From contig NC_081406.1 in the NCBI RefSeq assembly GCF_030272615.1, positions 165,027,521 through 165,091,520 on the forward strand: a stretch of 64,000 bases of DNA. Direction: 5' to 3'. Positions 10,621 to 20,992 of this stretch are shown here, one piece after another; position 1 is the stretch's first letter; the number at the start of each line of letters is the position of its first letter. This DNA comes from Cryptomeria japonica. Its lineage: Eukaryota > Streptophyta > Pinopsida > Cupressales > Cupressaceae. The notes under the pieces are model-generated. The model saw only the letters and a program-made list of their open reading frames with translations, was not told the origin of the DNA and searched no databases. The position numbers and the translations under genes are program-made.

Positions 10621-10920
10621 TGTTGGAATAAATTAATATTTATTCACAATCTTAGGTTTTCTTAGGCATATCATTTTCCTAGATAGTATGTAAGCTTTAT
10701 TATATTTTCTTGTTTATCTACATTAGATTGTCTTCCATTAGTTGGCTAGTGGTTATGCCTACTCTTGCACCTCATTGGTGCTGACTCTATAGCTCGTGCC
10801 TATATAAGCAAGCACATGTACATCTCGACTTAATGTATTTTATCTCATCTGGTGATATCTTTGGTTCTCTTGTGAAGGTTTTAGTAGTTATGATCCTGGC
10901 TTTGGAGTTCTACTCCTACA
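10621..10920 (+). repeat. 3' LTR, 300 bp
   Basis: Starts TGTTGGAATAAA right after the polypurine tract and ends CTCCTACA. The TATA-like box TATATAAG at 10801-10808 would place the transcript start in the last quarter of the LTR. The following DNA is AT-rich and unrelated. Confidence 0.75.
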
Positions 10921-12800
10921 AATAATGCATCTTCCTTAGATACATTGACTTTGATTTATTGAACTATAATTTTAACTACTCAATATTCATACTTAATATT
11001 AGTGAGATTTTTATAACTATCAATGATTTAAATATTGAAAAGAAATTTACTTAATTTTAAAAAAAGATTGAATAACTGTCCCTTGAAAATTGTTAGCTTT
11101 CTCTAAATAATGAGCTATAACCTAGAAAGAGTAGCATCTAATCGCAAGTAATATTCTACTATAGAAACATGCTTTTTAATAATATCATTATCTTTTTTTC
11201 AACACCATTCAATTTGACTATTTTAATTCTTGTTTCTACTCCCATGTTATTACAACGAAGAAATAATTTTTTTCTCAAGATTCCAATTTCTAGGCTCGGC
11301 TTGAAAAATTTCACATGCTAAAATATCCTATACTAATTGACCCGAATAAAAGGGAAATGTAAAATATCCTATACTTTATTGAGAGGGTTTCATACCTAAG
11401 GTAATATTGCCATTTTAGAATTTGTCCTTAGCCTCATTTTATGTGAAGGCATGCTCTCCTTCACCATCATTGTTGTGGAGGTGGGAATACCAACACAAGG
11501 TTTGACTTTGGCAAGCCTCTGTACAACATAACCTATTTTTTCTTATTTTCTATGTGTTCATGTGTAGATTTGATAATGGAAAACTTATAGATGGACAAAG
11601 TAGATAGTAACAATTGTTTTTAGACTCTATATTATGCAAAACCATAATAATAGGGTTTGGAATGTCAAGATGTCTTGTGACTTTGACCCATATTTTTAGG
11701 AGATAGGTATGAGAAGCTTCTTGGTTCCATCCTTTGTCATCTCTAAGGCCTCTATCATCTCTAGAAATAAACACCCAACATTTTTGTCCTACATAGTCAA
11801 CTTGAGATTTTGTTGCCAAGTTCCTATCTATGTTTACATGTCAAATATTTCTCTCTCTCTCTCTCTCTTTTCCTATTTTTCATGATGTATCTACTCCATT
11901 TTATTATATTTATTCATTTTCCTTTATTAGCCTACTTCATTCCAAACACATTCTACAAATCCCAATCACATGAAATCAAAAAAAAGTATTATAAGTCCAA
12001 GATAGCATGGCTCTCCCTTGTGTACAAGAATCCAAACCCACTCACATCTCTAACATTGTATGGAAAAATAAATTGATCCTAGTCAATGCACACATTAGTC
12101 TAGGAATACCTTTTCTTATATTTCACTTTGGCGAATTTGATGTATATTACACTTGCACATTTTAATTTCCTGCATTCTTTTATTTGAATAAAGTATATTA
12201 ATTAGTTTATATATATGTATATTGATCATATTAAAATTATTTATTTAGATGAGAAAGTGGTTACATGATTGAAAAATCCTTTTACTTGGATCCTCCTTCC
12301 ATGAGTCCATCACTAACAATGATATTTGTATTTCTAAAAATAATATATTTCTAAAAATTTATAATTATAAATGGACTAATTCACCAGTGAAAAAATTCTT
12401 ATTTATTTTGATAATTATTTCTAATATAATCCTCTATTTTAGAAATTACTATGATAATTTTTCTCCACATAGAAACTAAAACATATTTGTTTTTCCTTTC
12501 ATAAAGATAGAGTGTAAGGAAAATAAAGAGAACAACTCAAACATAAATAAGACCCTTTTTTAAGAAACCAATATGAATATAATACCATAAAAAATCCTGT
12601 CACTACAAGAGCTTCAAGAGAAAATGAACTCCCTTCATATAAATATAAATGTTCATAAATTATCAAGAACAATGAAAAAAAACATGACACATATTTAGGC
12701 ATAAAGGAATAGGATATAGATAATGAAAAACCCTTACATTTTGACCACGAGAATAATTATTCAATACCTTTCCATGGTTATTATCTAAGTAGAGAAAATG
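10921..12800. other. Non-coding stretch with one dispersed repeat
   Basis: No supported gene. Bases about 11470-11545 (ATCATTGTTGTTGTG... AATACCAACACA... GGCAAGCC) closely resemble 23993-24065. A (CT)n run lies near 11850. Confidence 0.45.
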
Positions 12801-12802
12801 TA

Positions 12803-12990
12803 ATGACAAAGGGGTCCATTGATTTAGGAACTGAAAAAATTCAATATCCTAAATATGATGGGATAAGTGGAGGGTATGCATCAAAGGATTTGTTGATACG
12901 AATGGATATGTACTTTAGGTTGATTGATATAGATAGCGATACCAAGGAACAAATAGTTATCCATAAATTAAATTATTGTATCTCGATGGT
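12803..12990 (+). pseudogene. Possible gag N-terminal fragment
   Basis: A short open segment reads IQYPKYDGISGGYASKD followed by LLIRMDMYF and a helical stretch. This resembles the start of Ty3-type gag proteins, where a short 'FDG' segment precedes a Trp/Leu-rich helix and a MExYF motif. Similarity is lost at about 12985. No LTR or other gag part is adjacent, so this is a relic at best. Confidence 0.3.
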
Positions 12991-13822
12991 CCTCCTTTGC
13001 CCCTCACTACTCCATTCTCCGCATTCACTCGTATACTAGGGTCTCCTCAACAACCTATTAATTCTTCAGCTTCTTCCTCTTCTAGTTCTTTGTAATTTGA
13101 GATTCCTATTTTACTTTCTTATTTAATTCTTGGATCTATTAATTTTTACTATTTTATTATCTTTCATTCAAGTATGTGTCTTTCTTTTCGTCATGTGTAT
13201 CTATATCTTTAAATACATTTAATGTTTAATATAATTATAAGAAAAGATTGTTTTTTAGACAAAAGGTCGAAACCTAAAACATTATATTAATGTAGTGGAA
13301 ATAATTACAATTGAAGTACAAACCAAAATGGAGGGGGAAATCCTCATCCATCCAGGATATGTGTAGAAGGATTCTCAGAGATCGAAATGCGGCCATCACA
13401 CAAAAACCCAAACCAATCTTGAGGGGAAATACTCATCCCTCAAGATGTTACAAAGATACGACAAACCCTAGGAGAAAAACTGACCCCAAAACATTCCAAC
13501 TGTATGGTATTTACAAACTAAAGAATAAGACTCAACCATCTAAAACTTAGACACTAAGAACAAAAGACACAGGCTCATAGCAGACGTCCAAAAGCAACAT
13601 TCATGAGAGAACTGTGGGATCACCCGGGCTCGAAACTCCAGTGGATGAATCCTCTGAGCTTGCAACAAAAGCTGGACTATGAAATGATGAGGGAAACCCA
13701 TGTTGATCCACATCCAAATGGGAAAAGAGAAAATGGATAATGTAGATCCGAGCAACAACAGATGAAAATAGGGGTTCTTCAATTACCTTCTGGTAAAACC
13801 ACAGCCACTGATGAAAAGCAAT

Positions 13823-13917
13823 AGGAGCTTCATCTACCAACCCATTCACTATGGAGATAAGAGAAGAGTTCGAAATGGAATGGGTTGGTAGATGAAGCTC
13901 CTATCTCCATAGTGAAT
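13823..13917. repeat. Interleaved inverted repeats (A-B-A'-B')
   Basis: Segment A (13823-13847) is the reverse complement of A' (13878-13902), and segment B (13844-13859) is the reverse complement of B' (13902-13917). The order is A, B, A', B', not a simple hairpin. It lies in the 3' region of the LINE. Confidence 0.8.
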
Positions 13918-14698
13918 CCCCAAGAGCTCATCTCTGCAAATGAAACCACCCACTAGGGAAGAGCCACAAAAAATATTGTAATTCTCCAACTAGTTGTTTA
14001 ATTTTGGCCAAGTGAAGAGGCTCAGGTGTACATAACTACCCACAAGGAGCTTGGTGTGGTCAATCGACCAAATAAAATCCTTGACAATCAAAGAAAAATA
14101 GGAAGTAGAAAATGACAGGAGCACAAAAGAGTTGCAAATGAGACAATTTGGGCCACGCAAGGTGATAGTGCATCTTCCATGGGGTGAAATGGGATGGTGA
14201 AGGCTGAGCATAACTTGAAGCATAATTCCTCGTCACCACCTTGCACCTCAAAATACTTGTTGGCAAGAGAAATTCAAAAGGCCATGAGTGGAATGGGCAA
14301 GAAACAAGGCGAACCAAAGAATAAATAATAAAAGCTAGGAGAAAACATGATTGCAATCTCATCCGCATGAAAGAGATCCAAGAATTGAATCCCATAACAC
14401 ATATAAACAACCAAAAGAAGCTACTATAAAAAACCCATCCAAGCTTCCAAAGACCCAATGATGGTGCGAGATTAATGATGTCACAAGGGGGATTAAAAGT
14501 GTAGGGCCAAATTTAGCACATGGCATAGGTACAAAATATGCTCCAAAAATGGAACTCCCATGATGTAGGACAGAACAAACCAGCGAGTGAAGTGCAAAAC
14601 ACCAATGCAGTTGTATCCAAGTATGTCCATTGATTGCATCATCCGATACATATCAACCAAAATGAATCATCCAAAAATAATCCAAAACAAAATAGGGG

Positions 14699-15126
14699 TC
14701 AACTAGGAACATAGTCCCATTCAGCATACTGGATTCCATCTCTTATAGGCTTGTTAGCCAGACTGTTTGCCAAACCATTAGCCTCTTGATAACAATGCCC
14801 GATCATATAACAGTTCGATTGTCCCATTAGCTTCATAGCCAGTTGTAATAAATAATTCAAATGCCAAGAATCTGTATGAGATTTAGTTAAAGCTCTAATC
14901 ACCACCATTGAATCACCTTCAATGTATTTAAATCTTTCACTACACTTAATTGCAAATGCGAGAGTCATAATGAGAGCAAAAAGAACTCCACCATATTATT
15001 TGTTGCAAGGGGAACAAATTTACAGGTTGTCTTGATGACAATTTTAGAATGATATCTTAGAACTACACCTTCCCTTGAATATCTTGGTTCCTTCTATAGG
15101 CCCCATCAAAATTCAATTTTATCTAA
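14699..15126 (-). pseudogene. LINE RNase H domain
   Basis: Minus-strand pieces in order: IKLNFDGAYRR, TNNMVEF, EGDSMVVI and CYQEANGLANSLAN. These are the motifs of the plant RNase H domain (NFDGA, TNNxAEF with the catalytic Glu, EGDS, and REANxxADxLAN). The final catalytic Asp of the last motif is replaced (GLANSLAN, where the family has xADxLAN), and the N-terminal part contains stops and a frame change. It would have degraded the RNA strand during target-primed reverse transcription. Not functional now. Confidence 0.75.
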
Positions 15127-16440
15127 TTAGTCTGTTTTATCGATCTACTAGCAAGAGGAAGTTTGAAAAGTGGCCAAGTCTTCAAGATGTAATTGTCTCA
15201 TGAGGAAAAAACTCTAACCTTTGAAGATTTGGACAAAAATAGAGGACTCAATTTTGAAGGGAATTTGTTCCAATTCCAATTCCTCCCCCCTTATAGATCC
15301 TACTATTCCTCTCAAGCCAAATATTCCAAATGAGAATAGATGGGTACTGATCCCATATTCTTGGGTTACACTTTTTGCCAAAACTTGACACTTAAATTAG
15401 TATTTTGCACTAGATCTTTACTTTCTAACACTTATAGTACCTATTAAACCATTAAAAATTTCAAGATGAAGTAAACTACTGATTTGTGAGATTTTTCATA
15501 TACATTCTAATTTATTTTTTAAAATAATTAGAAATGAATTGTCCATAGTGTAATGTAACTTTTAATAACCTGATATTTACAGTAATTGGCATTTTTCAGA
15601 AGTGATGTATATTCCATAGTGCATAACATTTTTTATAGCAAGAATGAAATTCTAATTTTTAAAATATATATTTGTCCCAACAAAATCTAGTGGATGGATA
15701 TTTTTTCATATTTTTTTGTTGCATATATTTGTTTTAGTTAATTTTTGAAGTTGGAGTAATTTATATTTGGACAGAGGTGTATTCTAACATTTTTTTGTAT
15801 GTGTTTGAATTAACTTCTTATTTTTGTGTTGAAACGAGGATATCATTATCAAGGGAAAATATATTTTTTACAATTCTTTTCTCTATTTTCTAAATTTTCC
15901 CAAATGTATGAAATGCAATCCTTAATGTTCAATGAAAAACCTACATTCATAAGAAATAAAACATAAATCTATCATGAGAATTAAACATTTTAAAAATTAT
16001 ACTATTTGGAAAGCTTATAATAAGGACTACATACTTGAAAAAACAAAAACTTTTAAATGAATTTATTTGACCCCCCCAAAGCTAATTCAAGAGTGGTTTT
16101 TTGTAAACATTTTGATAGGTGCAAGTGGGACTTCATTGCAACTATGCTTTAAAAGTAGATAGGTTCTATGCAAGAGATTTTGATTTGAGGGGCTTTGATC
16201 TAACTCTCTTCAATTAATTATTTCAAATGAGATCTCTTGAGGCTTAAATCACTATATTTTCTAAAAAGCGTATGATTTCAGCAAAAATCAGGGTGTACCA
16301 AAAAGTATAACCCAGTATTATGGGATCAAAATGTTCCAAATACAGGAAAACGTAGAAGAAGGATTCAAAGACAACCAAATTTGAAAATGTTACAAGAGCT
16401 TTCCCTGTAGTGGGCCAAAAAATAGTAATTATCCTTGCAA
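15127..16440 (-). other. LINE linker with IWNIWLERN motif and AT-rich filler
   Basis: A short frame at about 15290-15360 carries IWNIWLERNSRIYKGG, the conserved segment between the zinc finger and RNase H of plant LINEs. From about 15400 to 16200 no coding homology is visible; this may be an old insertion or simply decay. Confidence 0.45.
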
Positions 16441-16881
16441 CCAAGACCATATACTTTACATGAATTTACACTCCATCAAAAGATGGTCAGAAGATTCATA
16501 AGCTTGACTACACATAACACACTTGAATAGGTGATTGATGCCTAGTCCATCGAGTCTCATCCCAAACAAAATTTAGCCTCTGATAGACAACTAGGCAAAA
16601 GCCCCAGCATTAGGAAGACACTTTAATCCGCAACATAAATGAGAAGGTCATCTTGAAGGAGGCTGAGGTAATTGTTGAAGAGATGCATACCCTTCTTTAA
16701 CTAAATAAAAATATTTTCTTGACTTATTCCAAATGCTAGAATCATTAATGTTTGAAAAGAAGATTTGCCTCGAATGCAATTCATCCATCAAAGAGTTTTT
16801 CATCTCATATGGAAAAATCTCTTTGATAGCCAAATTGCATTCGAGAAAAATATTCTTTTCATACCTCAAGGATTTCATCAT
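16440..16881 (-). pseudogene. LINE zinc-finger domain after the reverse transcriptase (zf-RVT)
   Basis: On the minus strand: NDSSIWNKSRKYFYLVKEGY, then a decayed CLPNAGAFAxL segment, then FKCVMCSQAYESSDHLLMEC. This is the plant zf-RVT pattern (W..s..GxFSVKxGY; LPxxxxFxWL; CxxC...E...HLfxxC). The CxxC and HLxxxC ligands are present, while the frame between has stops. It marks the same LINE as the RNase H at 14699. Confidence 0.65.
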
Positions 16882-17023
16882 TATATAGGTGATTCTTCAC
16901 CTTTTACCTAGAAAAAAGATTGTATCTATCCAAAAAAAGTTTTTCTATAACTAGATTGATTTTAGATATCAAATTTCCACAGTTCATATCTATTTTCTCA
17001 CATATATGTATGTTATTGTACGT

Positions 17024-17308
17024 ATTGAGTGTGTGTGTGTGTATAGGTTTTTGTACATACATACATACATGTACATATGTATATACATATATGCATATGC
17101 ATGTGCATGTATATATATACATATATGTGTGTGTGTGTGTGTGTATGTGTGTATGTGTGTGTATGTGTATGTGTGTGTGTATGTGTATGTGTATATATAC
17201 ATATATATTTACATGTACATGTACACACACACATACATGCACATACACATGTATATCTATATATCTATATACATATACATGTATACATATAGATATCTAT
17301 ACACACAC

Positions 17309-17341
<33 letters not shown>

Positions 17342-17357
17342 TGTATATATATATATG

Positions 17358-17400
<43 letters not shown>
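17024..17400. repeat. Compound microsatellite (GT)n/(ATAC)n
   Basis: About 375 bp of alternating purine-pyrimidine sequence: GTGTGT runs, TATACATA and ACATAT blocks, ending in an uninterrupted (GT) tract of about 34 bp at 17367-17400. All ORFs predicted here are artefacts of the repeat. Such tracts can adopt Z-DNA or cruciform shapes. Confidence 0.95.
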
Positions 17401-17401
<1 letters not shown>

Positions 17402-17687
17402 TACTCTTTTGTGCATGCATGCTCTCTTTTCTTTTTCCATTCCTTTTTGTCTTGATTGTTATTTCGATTTCTTTGTCATTTTAGTGTTTCTTCTTTTATT
17501 TATTTATTTATGTTATTATTATTATTTTTATTGTGTCCTTTCCTATCCTAGGTAGTTGTGCTTCTCATCTACCCTCTCCTTTTTAAGCTATCTAGTCTAC
17601 AATTCATCCATTTTCTCTCATTTCTCTCATCCAGATGATGGATCATAAAGTGTGATCAGAAACATTGATGCTAAAAAAATATACATA
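17401..17687. other. T-rich spacer
   Basis: Pyrimidine-rich low-complexity DNA between the microsatellite and the reverse tail at 17688. No gene. Confidence 0.5.
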
Positions 17688-17876
17688 GTTTTTTATTAAG
17701 GTAAAAACAATTTTTGAAGGGGCCCCGAAACCCTTTACAAAATATCCTTACGAGATAAAAGCATTAAGAAACCAAAAGGAACATACATAAGAAAAACTAG
17801 CATAACAACTAGAAAAACCAGCTAAAAAGCCCCAAAAAACCAGCGATAACCAGCCAAACTAGACAAAGCACAAAAA

Positions 17877-18893
17877 CTAATTTATATTTTTCAAGGCATT
17901 AGCCAAGTTACTGCTAATCCCATACAGATCTTTGATATTATCCCTAAGATTAGGGATTTCCTTAGCAAACGTCGCAGCATCTTTCTTCACATTCGCCCTA
18001 GTTTTCTTTGCCGCTCCACCAGGCATAGCTTCCCCACTCCTAGTCTCGATAGCCTCTTCATCAATGTCGAGGACCACCACCAGATTGAGAGAGCTGGAGT
18101 TTTCAAGGACCCTAAAAATATCCTCTAGGTTCATTGTAACAGCAAACAAGATATTTGGGATCATTCCCAACAAGTTTTTCATCACCACTTTACCTTCTTC
18201 TAGATAGTCAATCTGAGCTGCCATCTTTTTAGCTTTTTCCTCCATGTCTTGCTTCCATTGCTTCTGGTTCCTGTTGTCTTCCTTCTTTTTCTCATCCATC
18301 TGCTTCCCATTTTTTTCCAAATTTCTCAAAAATTCTTATGTCCATCTATCAAAACCCAATCTAGCCTTAGTAAGGTTTTTGAGGTTATCTAGGAATAACC
18401 CTTCTCCAGCACACTCCTTATCCTTACTCAGACTATCCTTAGTCATTTCCTTCTCGGGTTCCTTATTCTTCTCCCTCTTAGAATCCATATATTTTTCCTC
18501 ATTATCCTTATCATCCTTATCCCCCATAGGCTGGCTATTGTCATTGCCTAAGCTAGCACTGTGAATTGGACTATCTTGGTCGGACACATCCTCATCTTCA
18601 TCTTCCTCTGCACCCACGTCCTCGTCTTTCCAACATTCCTCACCTCCTGACTCATCCATTTCCATTTCACTGCCATCTTTTCCAGTTTCCTCTGTGTCAT
18701 TCTTGTCATCTTGGGTTTTCATCCTAGTGGTGCTCTTTCTCTTTTTGCTCTGAATAGACTCTTCCTTGCTAGGTTTGCCTTCCTCCAGCTTTCTCTTTCC
18801 TTTCCCTGGAGAAGCAAACAACCTCTTGTTTTCTTGAATGGCAAGGATTTTGCAGTGCTCATAAATGAGTAGAATGAGGCCACAATGAAGCAC
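17877..18893 (-). pseudogene. Charged C-terminal part of the same protein, one in-frame stop
   Basis: One frame runs from 18893 to the TAA at 17877, broken only by TAA at 18336-18338. It begins with GLILLIYEHCKILAI, passes through a Lys/Arg block that could be a nuclear signal, a strongly acidic Glu/Asp block, and ends with a helical region after the stop, probably coiled coil. The plus-strand copy at 19.5-20.7 kb and the ORF at 1-918 share this architecture. No catalytic motif is seen. Its function is unknown. Confidence 0.5.
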
Positions 18894-18899
18894 CGAGTT

Positions 18900-19440
18900 C
18901 GAGGGATTCTTGTTTTGTTTGTTGAGAGACTCGACAAGGACCTAGAGAGAAAGTAGGGTAGGGAAACCCTTTTCTCATGCCTGAAGTGGTTTAATATCAC
19001 AAAGTGATAAGTATGGGCCCTAGTAAAACAACCCTCAACTATTATGTATTCCATGATAGCATTCAACACCTAGCCCCAAATTTTCTTGATGTTGGAGGCA
19101 TCATAATAATCCCTCGTAGCTTTACCAATTTTAGCCCCCTTACGTGAAAAAGTTTAACCACATTATTGGAAACTTTAAGATCTCTAAAAAAATTGAGCCC
19201 TGAGTGGAGCATACCTGTTACAGTTGCAATGAGGCCCGCATCCAATTTGAACCTCACACCATGGATTTTAAAAGACCCGTTACTCCATTTTTCAGTTATT
19301 TTGGAGATTGCAAGATTAACCCTACCTTTATCGTAATCAACCAACTTCTCCATAAAATTCATCGGGGACCCTTTTTCCAGCTTCGTCAGGGACCCTACCT
19401 TTAATAGCTGCTACAAGAGAATTTGTACTTATCATTTCAC
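18900..19440 (-). pseudogene. N-terminal part of the charged-protein family, frameshifted
   Basis: Minus-strand pieces in successive frames: WSNGSFKIHGVRFKLDAGLI, a middle helical piece, then IMEYIIVEGCFTRAHTYHFV followed by LNHFRHEKRVSLPYFLSRSL. The HF..LNH.RH....SLPYFL pattern resembles domains described as plant transposon-associated proteins (putative plant transposon protein / plant mobile domain relatives); I cannot confirm which. At least two frameshifts and stops are present, so no product is expected. Confidence 0.45.
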
Positions 19441-19499
19441 CATTCTAAACCATTTTAGGCATGATAGATGTATTTCAATTCCTTTTTTTTGCTTTCATC

Positions 19500-20850
19500 C
19501 TTGTGTAATAGTGTAAATGCCCACCTGAAAAAATGGAGATCCCATGTTCTTCATTAGGGGTTAATTCTTTTGATTATGGAACATGCTAAATACCTTGAGA
19601 TTAAGTTGCACCCCTCAACCTCTAAAAAGAACATTATCCACTATTCCCAAAATGTCCATTGGCACTACACTAATGAATCCACAGAGTTTGAATCTTTTGA
19701 TGAAGATACTTTCCACCTGGGTACCGACAAAAAATAACCTCTACCAAGGGAAAGGGGTATGATTTTGATAAGGAAATCTCTGACAAGGGAGACTCTGATT
19801 ATATACCTTCTAATGAGTTTGTCCCAGATTCCCTAAGTCCTAGCTCTGCCAAAAAGGGCAAGGACCCCATGCCCCCATGCTCCATTGTTAATAACAGTAA
19901 TTTTAAGTTGGGCTTTTCTTTTAGTGTAAAAATAAAATCCCCCCCAGAGTCCTCTGAAGGCAACAATGATGCCAAGAAAAAATTGAAAGGAAATGTAGAT
20001 AGTTGTACTCCTCCTAGTCTCGATGAAGATCAACAAAATCTAGACTTCCATATTGAAATCCTAGTTGAAGTGGATGAGAGTATTCTTGTGGGTAAAGACA
20101 TGGGTTCCTTGCTGGTGCATATAGGGGTTGAGAAGAATGTGGTGAAGGATGCCATAGATAGACAAACTAATTTCTTCAAATGGGTGGTTGTAGAGATTTC
20201 AGGGTTGAAATGCAAGATCAATGATCTGATTGTTGGACATAGCACTTTGAACACCCCATCCTTAGATAATAGAACAACCTGCTAGACCTCAATATGAAGT
20301 TGGTGACAGATGTTAAGGCCATGAAGAAAATATTATGAACCTAAAGGTGGCTTTGGATCGGGTTAATGAAAAACGAAGAGTTGTTATTGTAGTTAGTAGA
20401 ACATCCATGACTAATAGAACAAAGGGTCTTCATAGACTTAATGATAAATCTCAATCCCTCAATGTATCCTCCTCGTTTTCTCATGCCTCCCCCTCCATCT
20501 CAGTCTATGGAAAGGATAAGGAGAAGGTTTCTATTTCAAAATGTGATACATAGGCCAAATAGGGACCATCAGCTCACACACATAGTAGGGATAAAGGTAA
20601 GCAAGAGAATGCACATGATATGGAAGATCTTGTTGAGATTAATAGGATTTTTATTGATAAAAATGTTAATACTATCCAAGTTATAAACAATATTGTATAA
20701 TCTCTATGTGTTTGACCTTGTTTTATGTTGTTTTGTTTCTACTAGCTCATTGTGGCTTGGCATCTGGTTTGTCCTTGATGACTAGTTTTTTTTGTTTGGG
20801 TTTTGGGGCCCCTGTAAAACCTATTTTACTCTAACAGAAAACAATAATGT
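19500..20850 (+). mobile_element. Charged-protein element, plus copy, with conserved tail
   Basis: Coding traces start at about 19510 with SHVLH, a stop, then GLILLIMEHAKYLEI, which aligns with the minus copy. An acidic segment follows, then the open frame 19869-20285, then a frameshift into 20335-20553 and a last helical bit near 20620-20699. The 3' end is TTTTGGGGCCCCTGTAAAAC then CTATTTTACTCTAACAGAAA at 20797-20845. It is truncated at its 5' side relative to the minus copy, as expected of a retroposed element. Multiple breaks make it non-coding now. Confidence 0.5.
19869..20285 (+). pseudogene. Internal fragment of the charged protein (plus copy)
   Basis: A 138-codon open segment, Ser/Lys-rich at its start and then amphipathic (DMGSLLVHIGVEKNVVKDAI), ending at a TAG. 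The following frames continue the protein after a shift. It is listed because it is the longest open piece of this copy. No domain recognised. Confidence 0.4.
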
Positions 20851-20929
20851 TTAATATTTGATGATATTAAAAAACAATATTATCATACAAACAAATTCTT
20901 ATTTTGAAAAGAGATAGAAAAACTCTTAC

Positions 20930-20992
20930 ACATTATTAATTGTGCTCAGCCATTCTTGTAATTTCCCTGTTAAGTTGTTGTTTCCAAGATAC
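20930..20992 (-). CDS. LRR ectodomain exon (LGNNNLTG repeat)
   Basis: A 63-bp exon on the minus strand lies between acceptor GGAATTCTAG and donor GTAAGAG. Its first base completes the Leu codon begun by the exon at 35375-35458, giving YLGNNNLTGKLQEWLS. It ends with GT of a Val codon completed by the exon at 5830. The LxLxxNxLxGxL core is a standard plant leucine-rich repeat. In LRR-VIII-1 kinases the corresponding repeat is the FLGNNRLxGSLP type. It sits between 14.4 kb of intron upstream and 15.1 kb downstream, an extreme spacing for a 63-bp exon. The exon has no stop or frameshift. Confidence 0.75.

Larger units (their letters stand above)
8932..10920 (+). mobile_element. Small non-autonomous LTR retrotransposon
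   Basis: Order on the plus strand: truncated LTR (8932-9000), primer-binding site, 1.6-kb interior, polypurine tract TAAGGGGGGC (10611-10620), and a full 300-bp LTR (10621-10920, TGTTGG...CTACA) with a TATA-like TATATAAG at 10801. The interior shows no gag, protease, integrase or reverse transcriptase motif; the ORF at 9192-9704 has no recognisable domain. It is therefore a TRIM/LARD-like element that would depend on copia-type proteins supplied elsewhere. It lies inside the inferred 15.1-kb LRR intron. Confidence 0.7.
13245..16930 (-). mobile_element. Minus-strand LINE (RNase H type), decayed
   Basis: Reading the minus strand from 16.9 kb leftwards one finds a zinc-finger-of-reverse-transcriptase region (about 16440-16881), a gap of AT-rich sequence, the IWNIWLERN motif (about 15310-15345), an RNase H domain (14699-15126), and a long 3' region ending near 13250 in GGTTTCGACCTTTTGTC followed by A-rich bases. 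That order is typical of plant LINEs with a C-terminal RNase H. The endonuclease and polymerase parts are absent, as expected of 5' truncation. It lies in the large LRR intron. Confidence 0.65.
17688..19440 (-). mobile_element. Charged-protein element, minus copy, with conserved tail
   Basis: Read on the minus strand the element runs from about 19440 to a tail at 17745-17688 (GGGTTTCGGGGCCCC, then TTGTTTTTACCTTAATAAA). Coding traces run through it in several frames: an N-terminal globular part (19063-19362 and 18719-19069) and a long charged C-terminal part (17877-18893). The plus copy just to the right shares the GLILLIxEH motif, so the two are copies of one family arranged head to head. The exact left and right ends and any target duplication were not resolved. 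Confidence 0.5.

Noticed and set aside
11550-11819. 89-codon minus-strand ORF containing QVDYVGQKCWVFISRDDRG
   Set aside because: No recognisable domain, no splice or promoter context, isolated in AT-rich DNA.
13540-14458. Minus-strand ORFs of 80-132 codons
   Set aside because: They fall in the 3' untranslated region of the LINE, downstream of its RNase H.
16904-17555. Six overlapping ORFs of up to 211 codons rich in Tyr, Ile, Val, Thr and His
   Set aside because: All are translations of the GT/ATAC microsatellite in different frames; no coding signal.
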